DNA from: Pomacea canaliculata | Taxonomy: Eukaryota; Mollusca; Gastropoda; Architaenioglossa; Ampullariidae | Direction: 5' to 3' | DNA length: 64,000 nucleotides | NCBI RefSeq assembly: GCF_003073045.1 | Contig: NC_037603.1 | Span: 17,738,192-17,802,191, forward strand | Part shown: piece after piece, positions 34,334-46,499 of the stretch | How positions within the stretch are numbered: position 1 is the stretch's first letter | Layout of the letters: each line of letters starts with the position of its first letter | Notes under the pieces: model-generated | What the model was told of the DNA's origin: nothing | Databases searched by the model: none | Seen by the model: only the letters and a program-made list of their open reading frames with translations | Made by a program: the position numbers and the translations under genes

Positions 34334-36335
34334 CTATCTTTGTTGTAGGCGAATTTGCAAGGTGCCCGAGTGTTTTGCCCTTCTGGAGTGATTTCCCTTA
34401 GAGCAGGATGGTCGGGGAGCCAGGCCGAGGCGCTGAATGAGGATGGACCGGAAGTGGTGACCGAACCAGCAATAGTAGACGAAGTTAGCTCCTGCGTGAA
34501 AGGTTCTCATCCACTCGTTCAGTGCCGCCATCACATAGCAGTAGAGAGGACAGTCCTCGTAGAAGACAGTGCCATTGAGTTGTAGAAAAATAAAGGTTAG
34601 GGCGTCGCTCATTCGGGACAACAGAGTGAGCCCGGAGATGGACAGGACCTGCGCAGTGACTTTCTGCGCATCCTTGAGACGTGACGTCTGATCGGAGCTC
34701 GTCATTTCCGTTTTACGACTGTTGAAAATAGTTTTTGCAATGATGATGTTACAGATGAATAGGACAAGGAGTGGAGCGAAGGTTTTCGAGATGGGGTAGA
34801 TGCAGAGAAGGTAGATAGTCGTGTGGAAGACGGTGTAGCGGTAGTCGGTCTCCACCCTGTCCCACACCACGATGTTATCAGCCTCATCCTGTCTGCAAGA
34901 CACACATCGAGACAAATACATTTGAAGATCGTCATCTATATTATGAGAATGATGATGATGATGAAGAATTCACACAGCTGTACCACAATCAAAGTAATGT
35001 TCACATTAGTGAGACTAATTTATACTTGTACAAAACTCAAAATGAACCTCCTTCACCTCCCTCTTTCTCTCAATCACTCTCTCTTTGACATTCGTTTCCT
35101 TTCCTTCATTCACTCCGTCCTACAAGAACAGTGGGAGGCAGCTTAGGAAAAAGCAGGTTCGCCTAAACACTGAATATGTTTGTGATGAGTAGCAAGCAGT
35201 TTACAACGATTCTCACCTGTCGAAGTGCGGCTGGCGCTTACCTTAGTTGCAGCTTGGTCTCCAGGAAGAGAGGGATGTTCAGGATGACACTGCAGACAAA
35301 GATGGCGATCAGAATGTATCGGACCTTACGACCTCCGGACATTCCCTTGGCCTGGAGTGGTCGGGTCACACTGACACATCGGTCTAAGGTCACGGCCACT
35401 GTCGTAAAGACTGACCCCGTTTCGAGGACGAAAGACAACGGTTCGAGGATAGCTGAAGCAGGTGTAGTATATCTGAATAAGATAAAGCAAGCAATGAGAA
35501 AAAAAACACCATTCTAGCCTTTCTTTTGTTTACCATGATAGGATAACACAACATAACAAAACAAAACAACATTTGTATAAAAATTATGGTCCCCTCCATC
35601 CATTTAGGCCAAGGGACATCACTCTCATATCTCAAGTGAGACAGGGGGATGGTCCTCACCCAAGTTGACGACACACCTGAGTTCCACCTGTCCGTTGTGA
35701 GCCAAGCCAGACGCCAGCCACTCGCCGTGGACCACCAGCAGGCGCGTGACGAGAAAGGTGACGTCATACAGCGCCAGTGCCAGCAGGTAGATGTTGACTC
35801 CCGCCGTCAGCACGTCGTCGTGCAGGAAGACAGCAATGGACAGGCTGTTACCCACAATGCCCATAAGGCAAACGACACTTCCGGCCACACCCACCAGGTA
35901 GAAAAACACCTACAGAGCATACCGGGACTGTTGACGTCACACACCCAACAAACGTTTGCGACCAGCCAGCCAGCCAACCGACAAAGTGTTATTCTTCTAC
36001 TACACTATCAATATTATCATGAGAAATTTCGAGAGCAACGGTCATTCTGCACAAAATGTCCTTTTCTGGCATGACCATGTATCATGCAGTATGTATCAAG
36101 TGAGAAAATTGTTGTTGAAGGCAAATATTTTACAAGCGAGAATTTATTACTTGTTCTGAAAGTAACCCGGGTATCTACGAAAATTGACGATAATAAATCT
36201 TCAGTCACAAGTACAATTACTCAAAGGGTTATGAGTGACAGTCTTGCGGAATCTTACCATGAAGAAGGTGCTGTAGTAGTAGTCAACCCTGCCATCAGGG
36301 ATCAGAGTAAAGTTTGCAGTCACGTCTATTTCCAT
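34334..36335 (-). CDS. class A GPCR, FMRFamide-receptor-like (complete)
   Basis: Four minus-strand exons: 36258-36335, 35677-35909, 35242-35472 and 34334-34892; 1101 bp, about 366 aa, phases 0, 2, 2. ATG 36335 starts a short extracellular N-terminus with an NFT glycosylation site. TM1 holds GIVGNSLSIAVF, TM2 NIYLLALALYDVTFL, TM3 TGSVFTTVAVTLDRCVSVTR, and TM4 KVRYILIAIFVCSVILNIP. TM5 is in ISKTFAPLLVLFICNIIIAK and TM7 is GANFVYYCWFGHHFR. The layout matches invertebrate FMRFamide/neuropeptide receptors. DRY is DRC and NPxxY is replaced by NFVYY, as in that group. The Cys usual at the top of TM3 (3.25) is Ser by my count (S110). It should couple a peptide signal to G proteins at the plasma membrane; the ligand is unknown. 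Confidence 0.87.
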
Positions 36336-39329
36336 GACAACCAATTATTAACAAACCTTAATAATAGTGACTGTATTGTGTCTTTGTAACTGACCACACA
36401 TACTTAACTGTGTTTCCAGCCTGTCACTGAGATTAGTGACAAGATAATGTCCAGTGCAGCTGTCTGCTTTCTATTCCCATCTTTGTAACCTATCGCCAAC
36501 ATCTTTGTTGTGGCCAGCGATGTCAACCGTCAGAAAATTCTTTCTAATACAGATTGTCTAAGATTCTCAAAACATTGTTGTAACCAAGTATCGCATTGTT
36601 TGTTTGCTGTTAGCTACTTACTTTGAGCTTAGCATCATGTCTGGCTAGAGTTGGCCTGTAACTCTGTGATTGTGACCTCACAGTCAAAGGCCGACTCACA
36701 AAGTCTCCATATATATATATAGACCTTAATTATCAATTCTTGCAGTAAGCCAGTAAATTTATCCATCAGTTCTCAAATATTTAAATAGTTTCGTATTTCA
36801 TTTTTCTCCTCGCTTCTTTCCCCCCAGCAATTGATTTTTATGTCTTCGTCTTAGACACAGAAACAGTTTTTATAACAGCTCTATGGATTTATCTCGAGTA
36901 ATGTCGGGAATTTATTTTATTTTTTTTTTTTACCGTATTTTATTTAATGATTTGATATTCTGACATCTTCTTGTGGAGCTGGTACCAAACAATTCATTAA
37001 AAAACAAAAACAAAAAAACACCACACACACTCACACAGACCATTAGTACAGAAAATAGAAACATAAAAACATCCTGTGGAGGAAGTAAGTTGACTGTAGT
37101 GTATCTCATTAGGCACACTAAGCCTAGAAAAATATTTTTTTTTAAATAGAAATTTCATTGATATTTAGAAGATTTTTTCTTTTTGGAATTTTCCACACTT
37201 GCATATGGACAAAAAAATTTAGTAGGAATATTTTTAATTTTGAAGACGATCAAACGCCATCCCTGGTGTTCGATCCTTCTTAGTTATTATCTTTGTGAAA
37301 ATCAATCAATCAATGTTTTCTCTTGCACGAGGGAACAATCCCTTGCATACAGGGGACTTGGGTTTTGAAAAGAATTATCTTCATGGAAGTACACTGTTGT
37401 ACACTTTCGTTCTTGTTAGATGCAAGGGAAAAAATTTCTGGTTTGCGAGTTACAGTCTTGCGGAAATGTTGGTGTCATCATCAACCGTTTCCAAGTTAAT
37501 CCACCAGGAGCAAGTCATATTAACTGAACGAAGCTTCAACCATTGAGGAATCTGTCGGGTTGGCGCTGCATTACCAGGACAGAGGAGCATACCTAGGTGG
37601 AGCAGAAAGTACCAGAAGGTGTTTTGTCACTGAGGTAAGGTGATGGAGGGAATGTGAGAAGTTAGTACCCACAGTCACTGTCACGTGTCATGATTTCGTC
37701 TAGGTCTGCATTTCTCTCAGCGAGCGGGGACGCTCCTGTATTGGAGAGGTAGCTGACAGCAGACGACAGTCAACGTGTGTTTTCAGGCTATTTTTGTCCG
37801 GTTCGCGGGAAAAGGTCAAGGCCTTCGCCTGTTGTCTGTATCAGCACCTGACGTCACAGGCTTGCGACGTCACGTGAGGTCTGCTTGAGGGCGGGCTGTT
37901 GCTGGGGAGAGATTTGTTACCAAGGCGCTGAGTAGAGCGGAGATTTTTTTGTTTTTGAGAAGACGGCTGGAGTCTGTGCTGTGAGGCAAGGTGCCGGTTG
38001 TATGCTCTGCCACGACTGACCCAAGCTTGTGGGCACTGAGAGGCTGGTTGTACTAGCGAGTTGATGCCAGCAGTGACCACCGGGACTTGTGGGAAGTGCG
38101 GAGGGTGGCGGAATGACAGCATTGGGCTGTGACATCCAGTGTCTACGGGAGTGTGCTTCCGTTTCTTCTCGGGGTGACCGTCGGTCATTAGCATAAGCCG
38201 TGTGGGTGAGTGCATATTTTCCCCATTGTTATGTTTGTTTTTGGATGAGAGGCTGCACACGCCTGAGTATGTGTTTACTCCTTATGAGTTTATTTTTGTA
38301 CGTGTGTAAGTTAGGGCTATTTCATGTCGTGGTTTAAGGGGGTCTTGGAGGGGGATGTTTTGTTATTTTCTCCGGTAGCCTTTTAGTGACCGTTGTTCTT
38401 TTATTTATTTCAGGTTTTTTGTGTATGTCGGGGTGCACGCCCTTGGTGTGTATTTACTGTGTACTTCCTGTGTATACGTGCTATGCGTGCGTGCCTTGTG
38501 TCCTGGCTCCACGCACTTTTGTTCGACGAGCATTCGTCTGAGATATAATCAACCATTCTGCACTTCTTTATTTACGTCTACGGGTTCTACACCTGCATTC
38601 AGAAAGGGAACTGTACTGTGAACAGCTCCTGAGACTGTGTACTAAGCGCCTCAAGCCCCTGTTCTGTGTTAAGAATTAAAGACTGAGGGGAAACTACGTT
38701 TAACTGACTGTACTGGGCCGCGGTGCGCGGTGGTTTTTTTTTTTTTTAACTGCTGTGTTACAATTTGTGCGCGTTTGCGCTTTGTTTTTTATTTTGTTTG
38801 CGGGGTTTAGTACCTGGTTGTTGGTTTGTTTTGTTCGTTTTTTTTTTTTTGTTGTTGTGAGTACTCGCATCGGTATTTTCTTTTTCTTGGTTGTATTAGG
38901 TATTTGGGTGTTTGGGTATATATATTTTTTTTGATTAAACTTCGTATTTGTGTCGTTCTTTCCGTCTTTGTCTTTGTCTTCGCTTAGGCACGGGTTCGAG
39001 AAGCAAGTTGCATCCTGCCTCCGTCTGAGTGACTGATCGTGTGGCCTGCTGTGTGAGTGGCCTTGAGCGTGCTCCGTTGACGCTGGGGGGTGGTACGCGA
39101 CAGTCACGTACGTGGGTAGGACTTAGTTGCCTATAAAGAGTAGGAGTTGGACTGCTTAGACAGATCACCCGTTCTCAGAGGAAGTTTGCTCTCCCGGGTA
39201 TTCTCTCCTACCCCAACCTACCCGAGTCAGGAAAGATCAAATAGTGGGTAGAACACCGTTTACCTGTGACTGTCAACTGCTAACCCAATACATGTACCAA
39301 GATTGAGGGAGAGCACTCACCCTCTAGCC
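36336..39329. other. intergenic region upstream of the GPCR
   Basis: About 3 kb with GC-richer parts near 37600-38700 and GT/T-rich stretches near 38740-38960. Open frames at 37841-38260 and 38700-39107 are low complexity or lack domains. No gene, RNA or transposon end was recognised. Confidence 0.45.
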
Positions 39330-39530
39330 CAGACCTGGGCAAAGGCCGGCCCGCGGGCCGGATCCGGCCCGCCTCCTGTCTCTGACCGGCCCGCCCGCTG
39401 GCGAAGGGATAGTATATATATACTATATATACAGTATTGGGTAAAACTGAGTTAACTATATTAGTCCGGCCCTCTAAAATCATCCCAATTTCTCATGCGG
39501 CCCCTTGGGAAAATTAATTGCCCACCCCTG
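39330..39530 (+). mobile_element. hAT MITE, copy 1 (201 bp)
   Basis: Starts CAGACCTGGGCAAAGGCC and ends AATTGCCCACCCCTG. The perfect 8-bp TSD ctctagcc is at 39322-39329 and 39531-39538. Its subterminal GGCCCGCGGGCCGGATCCGG is shared with the 1.29-kb hAT at 18931, so it is probably a deletion derivative mobilised by the same family. Confidence 0.92.
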
Positions 39531-39681
39531 CTCTAGCCAGTTAGGCGAAGGGACATCACTCTCAAGGTTGCTTCTTTTTTCCCGCCTCCCCGCACTTCGG
39601 GGGCTAATAAAAGTCGAACCTACTTCATAATTTCAACGACGGTCTACATCGTGTTTACGGCGGCAAATATATCCTCTAGTC

Positions 39682-39889
39682 CAGACCTGGGCAAACGCCG
39701 CCCCGCGGGCCGGATACGGCCCGCCTCCTGTCTCTGACCGGCCCGCCCGCTGGCCCGCTGGCCCGCCCACCAGTATATGTACTATATATACAGTATTGGG
39801 TAAAACTGAGTTAACTATATTAGTCCGGCCCTCTAAAACCATCCCAATTTCTCATGCGGCCCCTTGGGAAAATTAATTGCCCACCCCTG
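39682..39889 (+). mobile_element. hAT MITE, copy 2 (208 bp)
   Basis: Very similar to the element at 39330, with the same ends. It has its own perfect TSD, ctctagtc, at 39674-39681 and 39890-39897. The distinct TSD shows a separate insertion and not a local duplication. Confidence 0.92.
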
Positions 39890-39897
39890 CTCTAGTC

Positions 39898-41649
39898 TGT
39901 GGCTTAAAGATGTCCGCAACCTTTAAAACTGACAACTTTTTCAAGTCAAAGCGAAATCGAGGGTCGAGTGAAATTTCGCCTTCAACTTCAGACTCATTCA
40001 GACAAGGTCTTGATTGATTGCCGCCATGTCGGCATCTGGCTTCATCCTGTTGATGCTGGATAACAGTGTGTTAAAACAGTTGTGCCTGGCAATTCTGTCC
40101 TCTGGGCCAACACAATCCACCTTTTAATAATTAGGTGAACAAAAACAACTCTACGATTATGAAAAGCATAACGACACAGCAGTTTGGAGCTTGTAAAATT
40201 GATATTTATAATTAAAAAGTTTCTAGTTTCTATATGATAGCAAAACCTGTTTACCTAATGTATATTTTGGTGTTTGTGGTTGTGGTGTTAAATACCTTAA
40301 TAATAATAATTACTGTTTAATACACGTGTTATGTACACACATACCTCTTCCTGACTGAGGAGTTCATGGCATTTACAATTTGTCTACACACATGCCACCC
40401 ACACAGACATGCTTGTCCACAAACAAGTAACGCATGACACTAAACAAATTTTACCAACCAGCGAGAAGCACACTTGTCTGTCCCGTCATGTACCCGTATG
40501 TGTCCTGTCTATCTCGAAATGGACTTTCCTTGCTTGTCCCTCAAAATTTACTTTATTATAATCATATAATCGCATAAATACATTTGTGTTTCTGTGACAA
40601 AAAGTTTGTAGATTTGCTGAAAACTGCGATTGCCTTATTTCGACGGACGTTTCCCATCCTTGACATAGCTAGCCTACCCTGACACTTGAAGGAGAGAATG
40701 TGACATGGAAGAAGAGAGTGTAGCACTAGTAGGAGAGAGAGAAAGTGTGATACAGAGTGCAGCACTTGTAGGAGTGTGTGGTGCAGTTCGTTGTCCTGTT
40801 CGCATGTCTTCCCAAAGCCAAGGACCAAGTCAGGAGGACGGCTAAGCAACTGCTCCTCCTACCTGTTTGAAGGTAGTATCAGATATGCATTGAGTTCAAA
40901 GGGCAGCATCAAGCTCGTGTGGCTCAATCTTTTTCTATGATTAAGTCGTGAGTAGTTCTTAGCTTCACAAAATGCTGTACGTGTAGCTGCAGATAAAAGA
41001 GGTCAGATATGTGTAAATAGGTCAGATATGTTTTAACTGAAGCTGCTCGTGTATATTTATACAACTGAGAAATAGCTGACAGAGGCAGACAGGTAGGTGG
41101 TGTTGTGTCTCTGTATATTTCAGTGTAAACTATTTTGTTGTGAAGTGTAGTTGCTACTAATGTCCACCTTGATGACAATGTTTTTCTTGACGACTCTTAT
41201 CGGTCTTTGTGCCTAATGAAGGAGATATGCCATAGGACCGTTAGTTTTATGAGAAGCCAATGCCAAGTCCAACACAAAGACTTTGACACGTGATGACTAG
41301 AATGGTTTTCGTTTATTTCTTCCTTCATTGATACTTAGCAGCACTTTGATAAATATGTACTTATGTGAGATTGTGCAGCACGTGCTGACTACAGGTGCAA
41401 ATCGCCAACTTTGAAATTAGATTATAAATAAACCTCTGTGTTTCAGGCGCTGAAATTCGCAAAATATTATTTATATTATCTCTGCCTACCAGAATCCGTT
41501 TACAACTCGGACCGATTGGGTAATTCTTTAAAGAAAATATCCGTCAATGTTTCGTCACCTGATGTGACATAATACAAATCCAGGTGTTAACTATCGCTGA
41601 TGTAGAGTAACCTGAGGACTAGGAACACAGAAGACTGCAGGACACCACG
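39898..41649. other. intergenic spacer upstream of transporter A
   Basis: AT-rich, no recognised gene or repeat end. It probably contains the promoter and 5' UTR of transporter A. Confidence 0.45.
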
Positions 41650-44500
41650 ATGGCCCCAGACACAAATAGAAAATCGCTTGATGAACAAGAACATGGAGAA
41701 GGAGAGAGACACTCAGGTGATGATGTGGACTCTGGATGGGCCTGGGTTGTGCTTGTTAGTAAGTAACAAACATACTGATCCATGTCTGGCGTAGTGCTTG
41801 TTGATATAATTATCACTCTTATATCCTTTCTGTATCTTTTCGTGTTTTAAAATCTCTGTGTCTGTCTATTAGGCGTTGTGTATTCCTTCCATCTATCTCA
41901 GTTTGTTGCACTCACACACACACACACTTACACATTGAGAAACATTCGTGCACAAGTTTCTAGTGATGATAATACACAGTCTATCTCAGTATATGAAGCT
42001 CACCTGTGCTGCCAGGTGTCTTTTGTCTGATGGCCTTAATGGCCGGCTTTGAAAACACCCAAGGTCTGGTGTTTGTGGAGATTGAAGAGAAGTTTAGGGT
42101 GTCAGCCTTAGTCACATCCATCATCGGAGGCGCCTACTTCATCGCCGTCAGCATCTCAGGTCAGTACAGAGGTCGGTGTAGTCTTATAATGAGTACAGTG
42201 TGCATATCACGAAGAATCACTGAATAAACGACGACGACGACGACAACGACGACGATGATGATTATGATTATTCTGCTGGTGATGATGATGATGATGATGT
42301 TGATGATTTACAGTGATTTTCGTCATGATGTTCGTGCTGGAAATGATGTCTGTGCGACAATGCATGCTTATCGGCGTGGCACTGTACACCTCCGGGGTTG
42401 GGGTCAGCTCTGTTGTGAGGTCATACCCAGGGCTAGTCGTGACCCTCGGGGTAATAACTGGTATGTCTGCCCTATAGAGCTTAGTGGATTAAAGTGACTA
42501 TGATAGATATGTTATTTTAATCCAATAATAACAATAACTATTATTATTGCTGTTGTTGCAGGAGATGAGAAAAATGCATCAATCATTTTCACTCACAGAC
42601 GTGAGATGTTTATAAAACTATTGCTGTACTATACTTTATTGTATATTTATTCAGTTGCTGGAGTATTATTATTTCGATTAATGCAGGTATTGTATATTTT
42701 GTCTTCGGCTGCAGGTGCTGAAATATTATGTGTGATTGCAGGTGTTGGAGCTTCCTTCTTGTATGGCCCTAGTTTCGTTTTGCTGGGGAGATACTTTGAC
42801 CGCCGCCTGTCCTTAGCTACAGCAGTGGCCAACACTGGGGTCAGCGTGGGGTCAATTGTAATACCTTTTGTGATGCGCCTGTTGCTGGACCAGTTCTCCT
42901 TGTCCGGTGGTCTGCTGGTGATGAGCGCTGTTCTCGCCAATATGTTTGTCTGCGCATGTCTCTTGCGACCCTTCCCGGCATCGCATCGTGACGCTCATTC
43001 TACTTGTCACCTTAGTGCCAGCAAAGATGACATGGTGTCTGATCCTCTGTCGGAAAATACATCAGAAAAACTTCTCCACACTGAGAATGAACTTTCATCA
43101 ACGCCAGAAAAACATTGTCTTGGAGAGTTGAGTCCCCTGACTGTGGCTCAAAAACCAGGCACATCGTCTCCTTTGTCTTGTGATGACAATGTTGTTCAGT
43201 TAGGAGACAGAGACAGCATTTTATTCTATCCCCATGAAGGTGTTTCCACAGTTTGTGGTCCATGCGACAAGAAGACCAGAGTGTGGCTGTCAGCAGCCAG
43301 AAGGAGACTTGCACAAACATTTGACATCTCTGTCTTCAGGAGATTGGCCTTCTGGGTGCTGGTGTTTCATCAGTGGTTCGGAATTCCGGCTGCAAGTCTT
43401 GCTCTTGTCTACTTACCTCCGCTTGCCTTGGAGAAGGGATTTAGTGAAAGGGAGGCAACCTTCATGGTGATGGTGACCGGAGGCTGCGACATCTTCAGCA
43501 GGATTTTACCAGGAGTTATCGCCAATTTCAAACTGCTGCAGCCACACGAGATGGTGATAGCAAGTCAGATGATCCTGGGAATCTTGTTTCAGGTAAACGG
43601 TGTTTTGTTGATCCTACTTATGTTTGTATTTACTGCTTAAAATTACAGCAAAGGGATTAAGAAGGGATGACATCATCAGAAGGTGCACACTGAGGTCGAC
43701 AAGAAAAATTGGAGGGAAGGACTTAGAACTGTTTGTTTGTGAGATCAGCTGACAGACAAAATGACAGGTCAACAGAGAGAAAGAAAAAGGCGAAAATTAA
43801 TGAATAAAAGAAAAATCTACATAGGGATTAAATGTATGTATTAGAGAACACCTCGAATAGTACAAAAGACAAAGTAGTTCAGAACATGAAAACATCCACA
43901 ATAACTTGATGAAAAGTGACAATCAACATCTCTGTCCCCAGTTCACTTCATTGTTCAACACTCTTCCGGCCATGGTGGCTTTCTCCGCTGTTCTGGGGAC
44001 CTTCGGCGGTGTCTTCTTTTCCATGAGGCAGATGATGATCATTGACTTCGTGGGCCTCCAACGATTTCCGATGGTCTTTGGATTTATCCAGCTTTTCAAC
44101 GCCATCTCATTAGCTGTTGGATTTTTAATTGTCGGTGAGACTGAGATATACATATGGAGCATTTAAAAACAAAGTTAAAACAAGTCAAAGGATTCGTGCA
44201 ATTCGGACAGCTAAAAATACTAATTTTTACAATTTAATCTACTACTACTACTACTACGAATTCAAACAGAGAGATACAAATTAATATTAACAATGAAAAA
44301 AACTAGATTTTTCCCTTGTTATTAACCAGAGTCATTTTTTTTTATACAAAGGGTACATGAAGGACACAACTGGATCCTGTATAATGTCCTTTCACTACTT
44401 GGGTGCTACCCAGATCGTTTCTTGTGGCATCTTCTTGTCCTTCCCGCTGTTGAGTCGTTGTTGGCAACGGTGTGGGAGAGAAGCTGAAGGGGTCGTCTGA
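41650..44500 (+). CDS. monocarboxylate-transporter-like protein A (SLC16 family, MFS)
   Basis: Six exons: 41650-41758, 42016-42159, 42314-42460, 42742-43592, 43942-44134 and 44352-44500; 1593 bp, about 530 aa, with phases 1,1,1,0,1 all consistent. The SLC16 signatures are present: DSGWAWVV before TM1 (family form [DE]G[GS]W[GA]W) and RYFDRRLSLATAVANTGVSV in TM4-5. TM8 has GGCDIFSRILPG with the Asp-x3-Arg pair used for proton and substrate coupling in MCT1. A hydrophilic TM6-7 loop of roughly 100 aa is encoded inside exon 4. It should move a monocarboxylate or related small molecule across the plasma membrane; the substrate is not deducible. It is the first of three tandem copies with the same six-exon plan. 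Confidence 0.9.
42226..42310 (+). repeat. triplet repeats against the exon 3 acceptor of transporter A
   Basis: (ACG)n then (ATG)n with an ATT interruption, running to within a few bases of the acceptor at 42311-42313. There is almost no polypyrimidine tract. The same arrangement is present in copies B and C. Confidence 0.75.
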
Positions 44501-44750
44501 GACCGGTGTCAGCAGTGCAGGGGACAACCAGGACACTTAATACCAGCATACGTGTGTGGTTTAGTTTGGATAGGGTGCTTTTGTCAAGATGAATACAGAA
44601 ACAGAGCTGAGTCAACAATTAGCCAAAAAAAAACCTTATAATTTCCAGAACATCAGTTGCACACACCGCATGTTAATATTTTCCTATCAAATTGTTGTAC
44701 ACACAGTTCACCACGTATACTATGTGCACGAGAAGGAGAACAAAGTTTTA

Positions 44751-44756
44751 AATAAA
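44751..44756 (+). terminator. polyadenylation signal of transporter A
   Basis: AATAAA about 250 bases after the stop of transporter A and just before the exon fragment at 44762. Confidence 0.45.
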
Positions 44757-44761
44757 AAATA

Positions 44762-45025
44762 CCCATCATCTCCTTTGTTGATGTTGTCTGTTGACGTCTC
44801 CATAGCTTCTGATGTAAACAACAAAAGGACCGGAGTGTGGCTGTCAGCAGCCAGAAGGAGACTTGCACAAACATTTGACATTTCTGTCTTCAGGAGCTTG
44901 GCCTTCTGGGTGCTGGTGCTTCATCGGTGGTTCGGGGTTTCAGCTGGAAATCTTGGTCCTGTCTACTTACCTCCGCTTCCCCCAGAGAAGGATTTAGCGA
45001 AAGAAATGCAACCTTTATGCTTTTT
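44762..45025 (+). pseudogene. orphan transporter exon 4 fragment
   Basis: Homologous to the later part of exon 4 of copies B and C: VNNKRTGVWLSAARRRLAQT, then FDISVFRSLAFWVLVLHRWF and PVYLPPLPPEK. The match starts in the loop (SPLLMLSVDVSIASDV resembles SPLKVSSDV) and fades after about 45010. No other exons are present nearby, so it is a remnant of a fourth copy or of unequal recombination. Confidence 0.85.
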
Positions 45026-46499
45026 TTAAGAAAATGTTTGCTTCATGATTTCTGACACAAATAAGAGAAGTGAAGTAGAAATAACTGCCGTAAGAGATGT
45101 TTTCTTAAAGTGTAGGACTGAACTTTGAAAATTATTTATGAGAGTTGGCCAATGCTAACATTTTAAACATCAGTGTCAGTGAAATAATTGAAAATGGGAT
45201 TAAAATGTTCACACACATATTTCCTTACATGATTTAAGGGTTTACAGTGAATTGAAGGAAATAGTCGATCATGATTTCATGGCTGTAGAAATCATTGGAA
45301 AAAAAAAAGAATTTCAATTCTTGTAGAAGGAACTGTGACACTTTGAAAAGAGATGGCGGTTTTTGTGGCTGACTGTGACGGTAATGTAACTGGCTTTTCT
45401 CCTTCTTGCTTTCGTTCATTTATTAACTTTTTTTTATGTGGCGAGGAGTTGAGAGGACGGGAAGGCGACTGATGTTGACTGACATGATTGGAGATTCAGG
45501 AAAGTCACGTACACACGAGGTGCACTTCCTTCACAAGGCAGCACCGACAAAAGGTCAGAGGCCACAGGACGTCTCAGTCTGACCTTTGACGGTAGAGAAA
45601 GAGGAGAGTTCAACACTCGGAAGAGCGAAGGAAGTTTTCAAATGACATCTTGACAGCTCATCCAATACAGTCGATGCAGAAAGAGGTAAATTTTTTTCGT
45701 TACCTTGCACTTCAGACTTAAATCCCTTATTTGTAATTTTATTTACCTGTAGAGGGATGACAGATATTGAAAAGGTTTGCTTTGAAATCTTCATGAGTCT
45801 GGGGTGGTTGGTGAAGCAAGTGGTGGTGTGCCTGTCACCACGATAGTGATACTCGGGTATCGTGGGTTTGGATCACCTGTATGTACATGTATGTAAACTC
45901 CTGTATGTACACATGACACCTGTTTGCATGGAAAATTGATATTTTCTTTTGTTTAACCTCATTTTCTGCACACACTGCACACGTGGCACTCGCACGTGAC
46001 AGTTATGACATCCGATTTCAAAAGGACCTGTGTGATAATATTGACAATTCACAAACACACGTTTGATTGCGTGCATGTGCGTGTCCGCAGATGACTAATT
46101 AGAATATGAACTAATTATGCAATCAGTGGTTCACTCAGCTGTGGTCGGATCGACTGGTGATCATACAACACTGTACAGTCAGCTTCGGAGACTGAATGTT
46201 TGTTACAAAAGTTTGTTTTGACTGGCTGAGTGGTTGCTGCAGGTGACGAGCAGGCGGTCGTCACCAAACATCACTCGGTTAACATTCACATTATCTCTAA
46301 GTGTTCGCTCGCGTGCGTCACGAGGTCGGTTACCCGGATACACAACGATACACTATGAATTGTGAGATACTGTCTCTGAAATACACCAGAAAAGCAAAAA
46401 TAATATTTTGTACAGAGTACAGACTTTAGTAGTGATTGTATTGTGTTACAGCTGGCCACGTGGTCTGTGGAGGACTGACGACACTGCGTGAGTAACAAG
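45026..46499. other. spacer with SINE-like piece, upstream of transporter B
   Basis: Contains a degenerate tRNA-SINE-like segment (about 45795-45890). From about 46200 the promoter region of transporter B is recognisably similar to that of transporter C near 53300-53560. No gene was seen. Confidence 0.5.
45795..45890 (+). repeat. degenerate tRNA-derived SINE-like segment
   Basis: Resembles the clearer copy at 51020 (GTCACCACGATAGTGATACT, CGTGGGTTTGGATCACC), including the shared left flank (TTTTATTTACCTG). It is part of the duplicated inter-transporter sequence. Confidence 0.5.

Noticed and set aside
37841-38260. 139-aa open frame on minus
   Set aside because: No recognisable domain, no Met context or splice support; composition looks like GC-rich non-coding DNA.
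38700-39107. 135-aa lysine-rich open frame on minus
   Set aside because: It comes from T-runs and simple sequence; no splice structure or domain.
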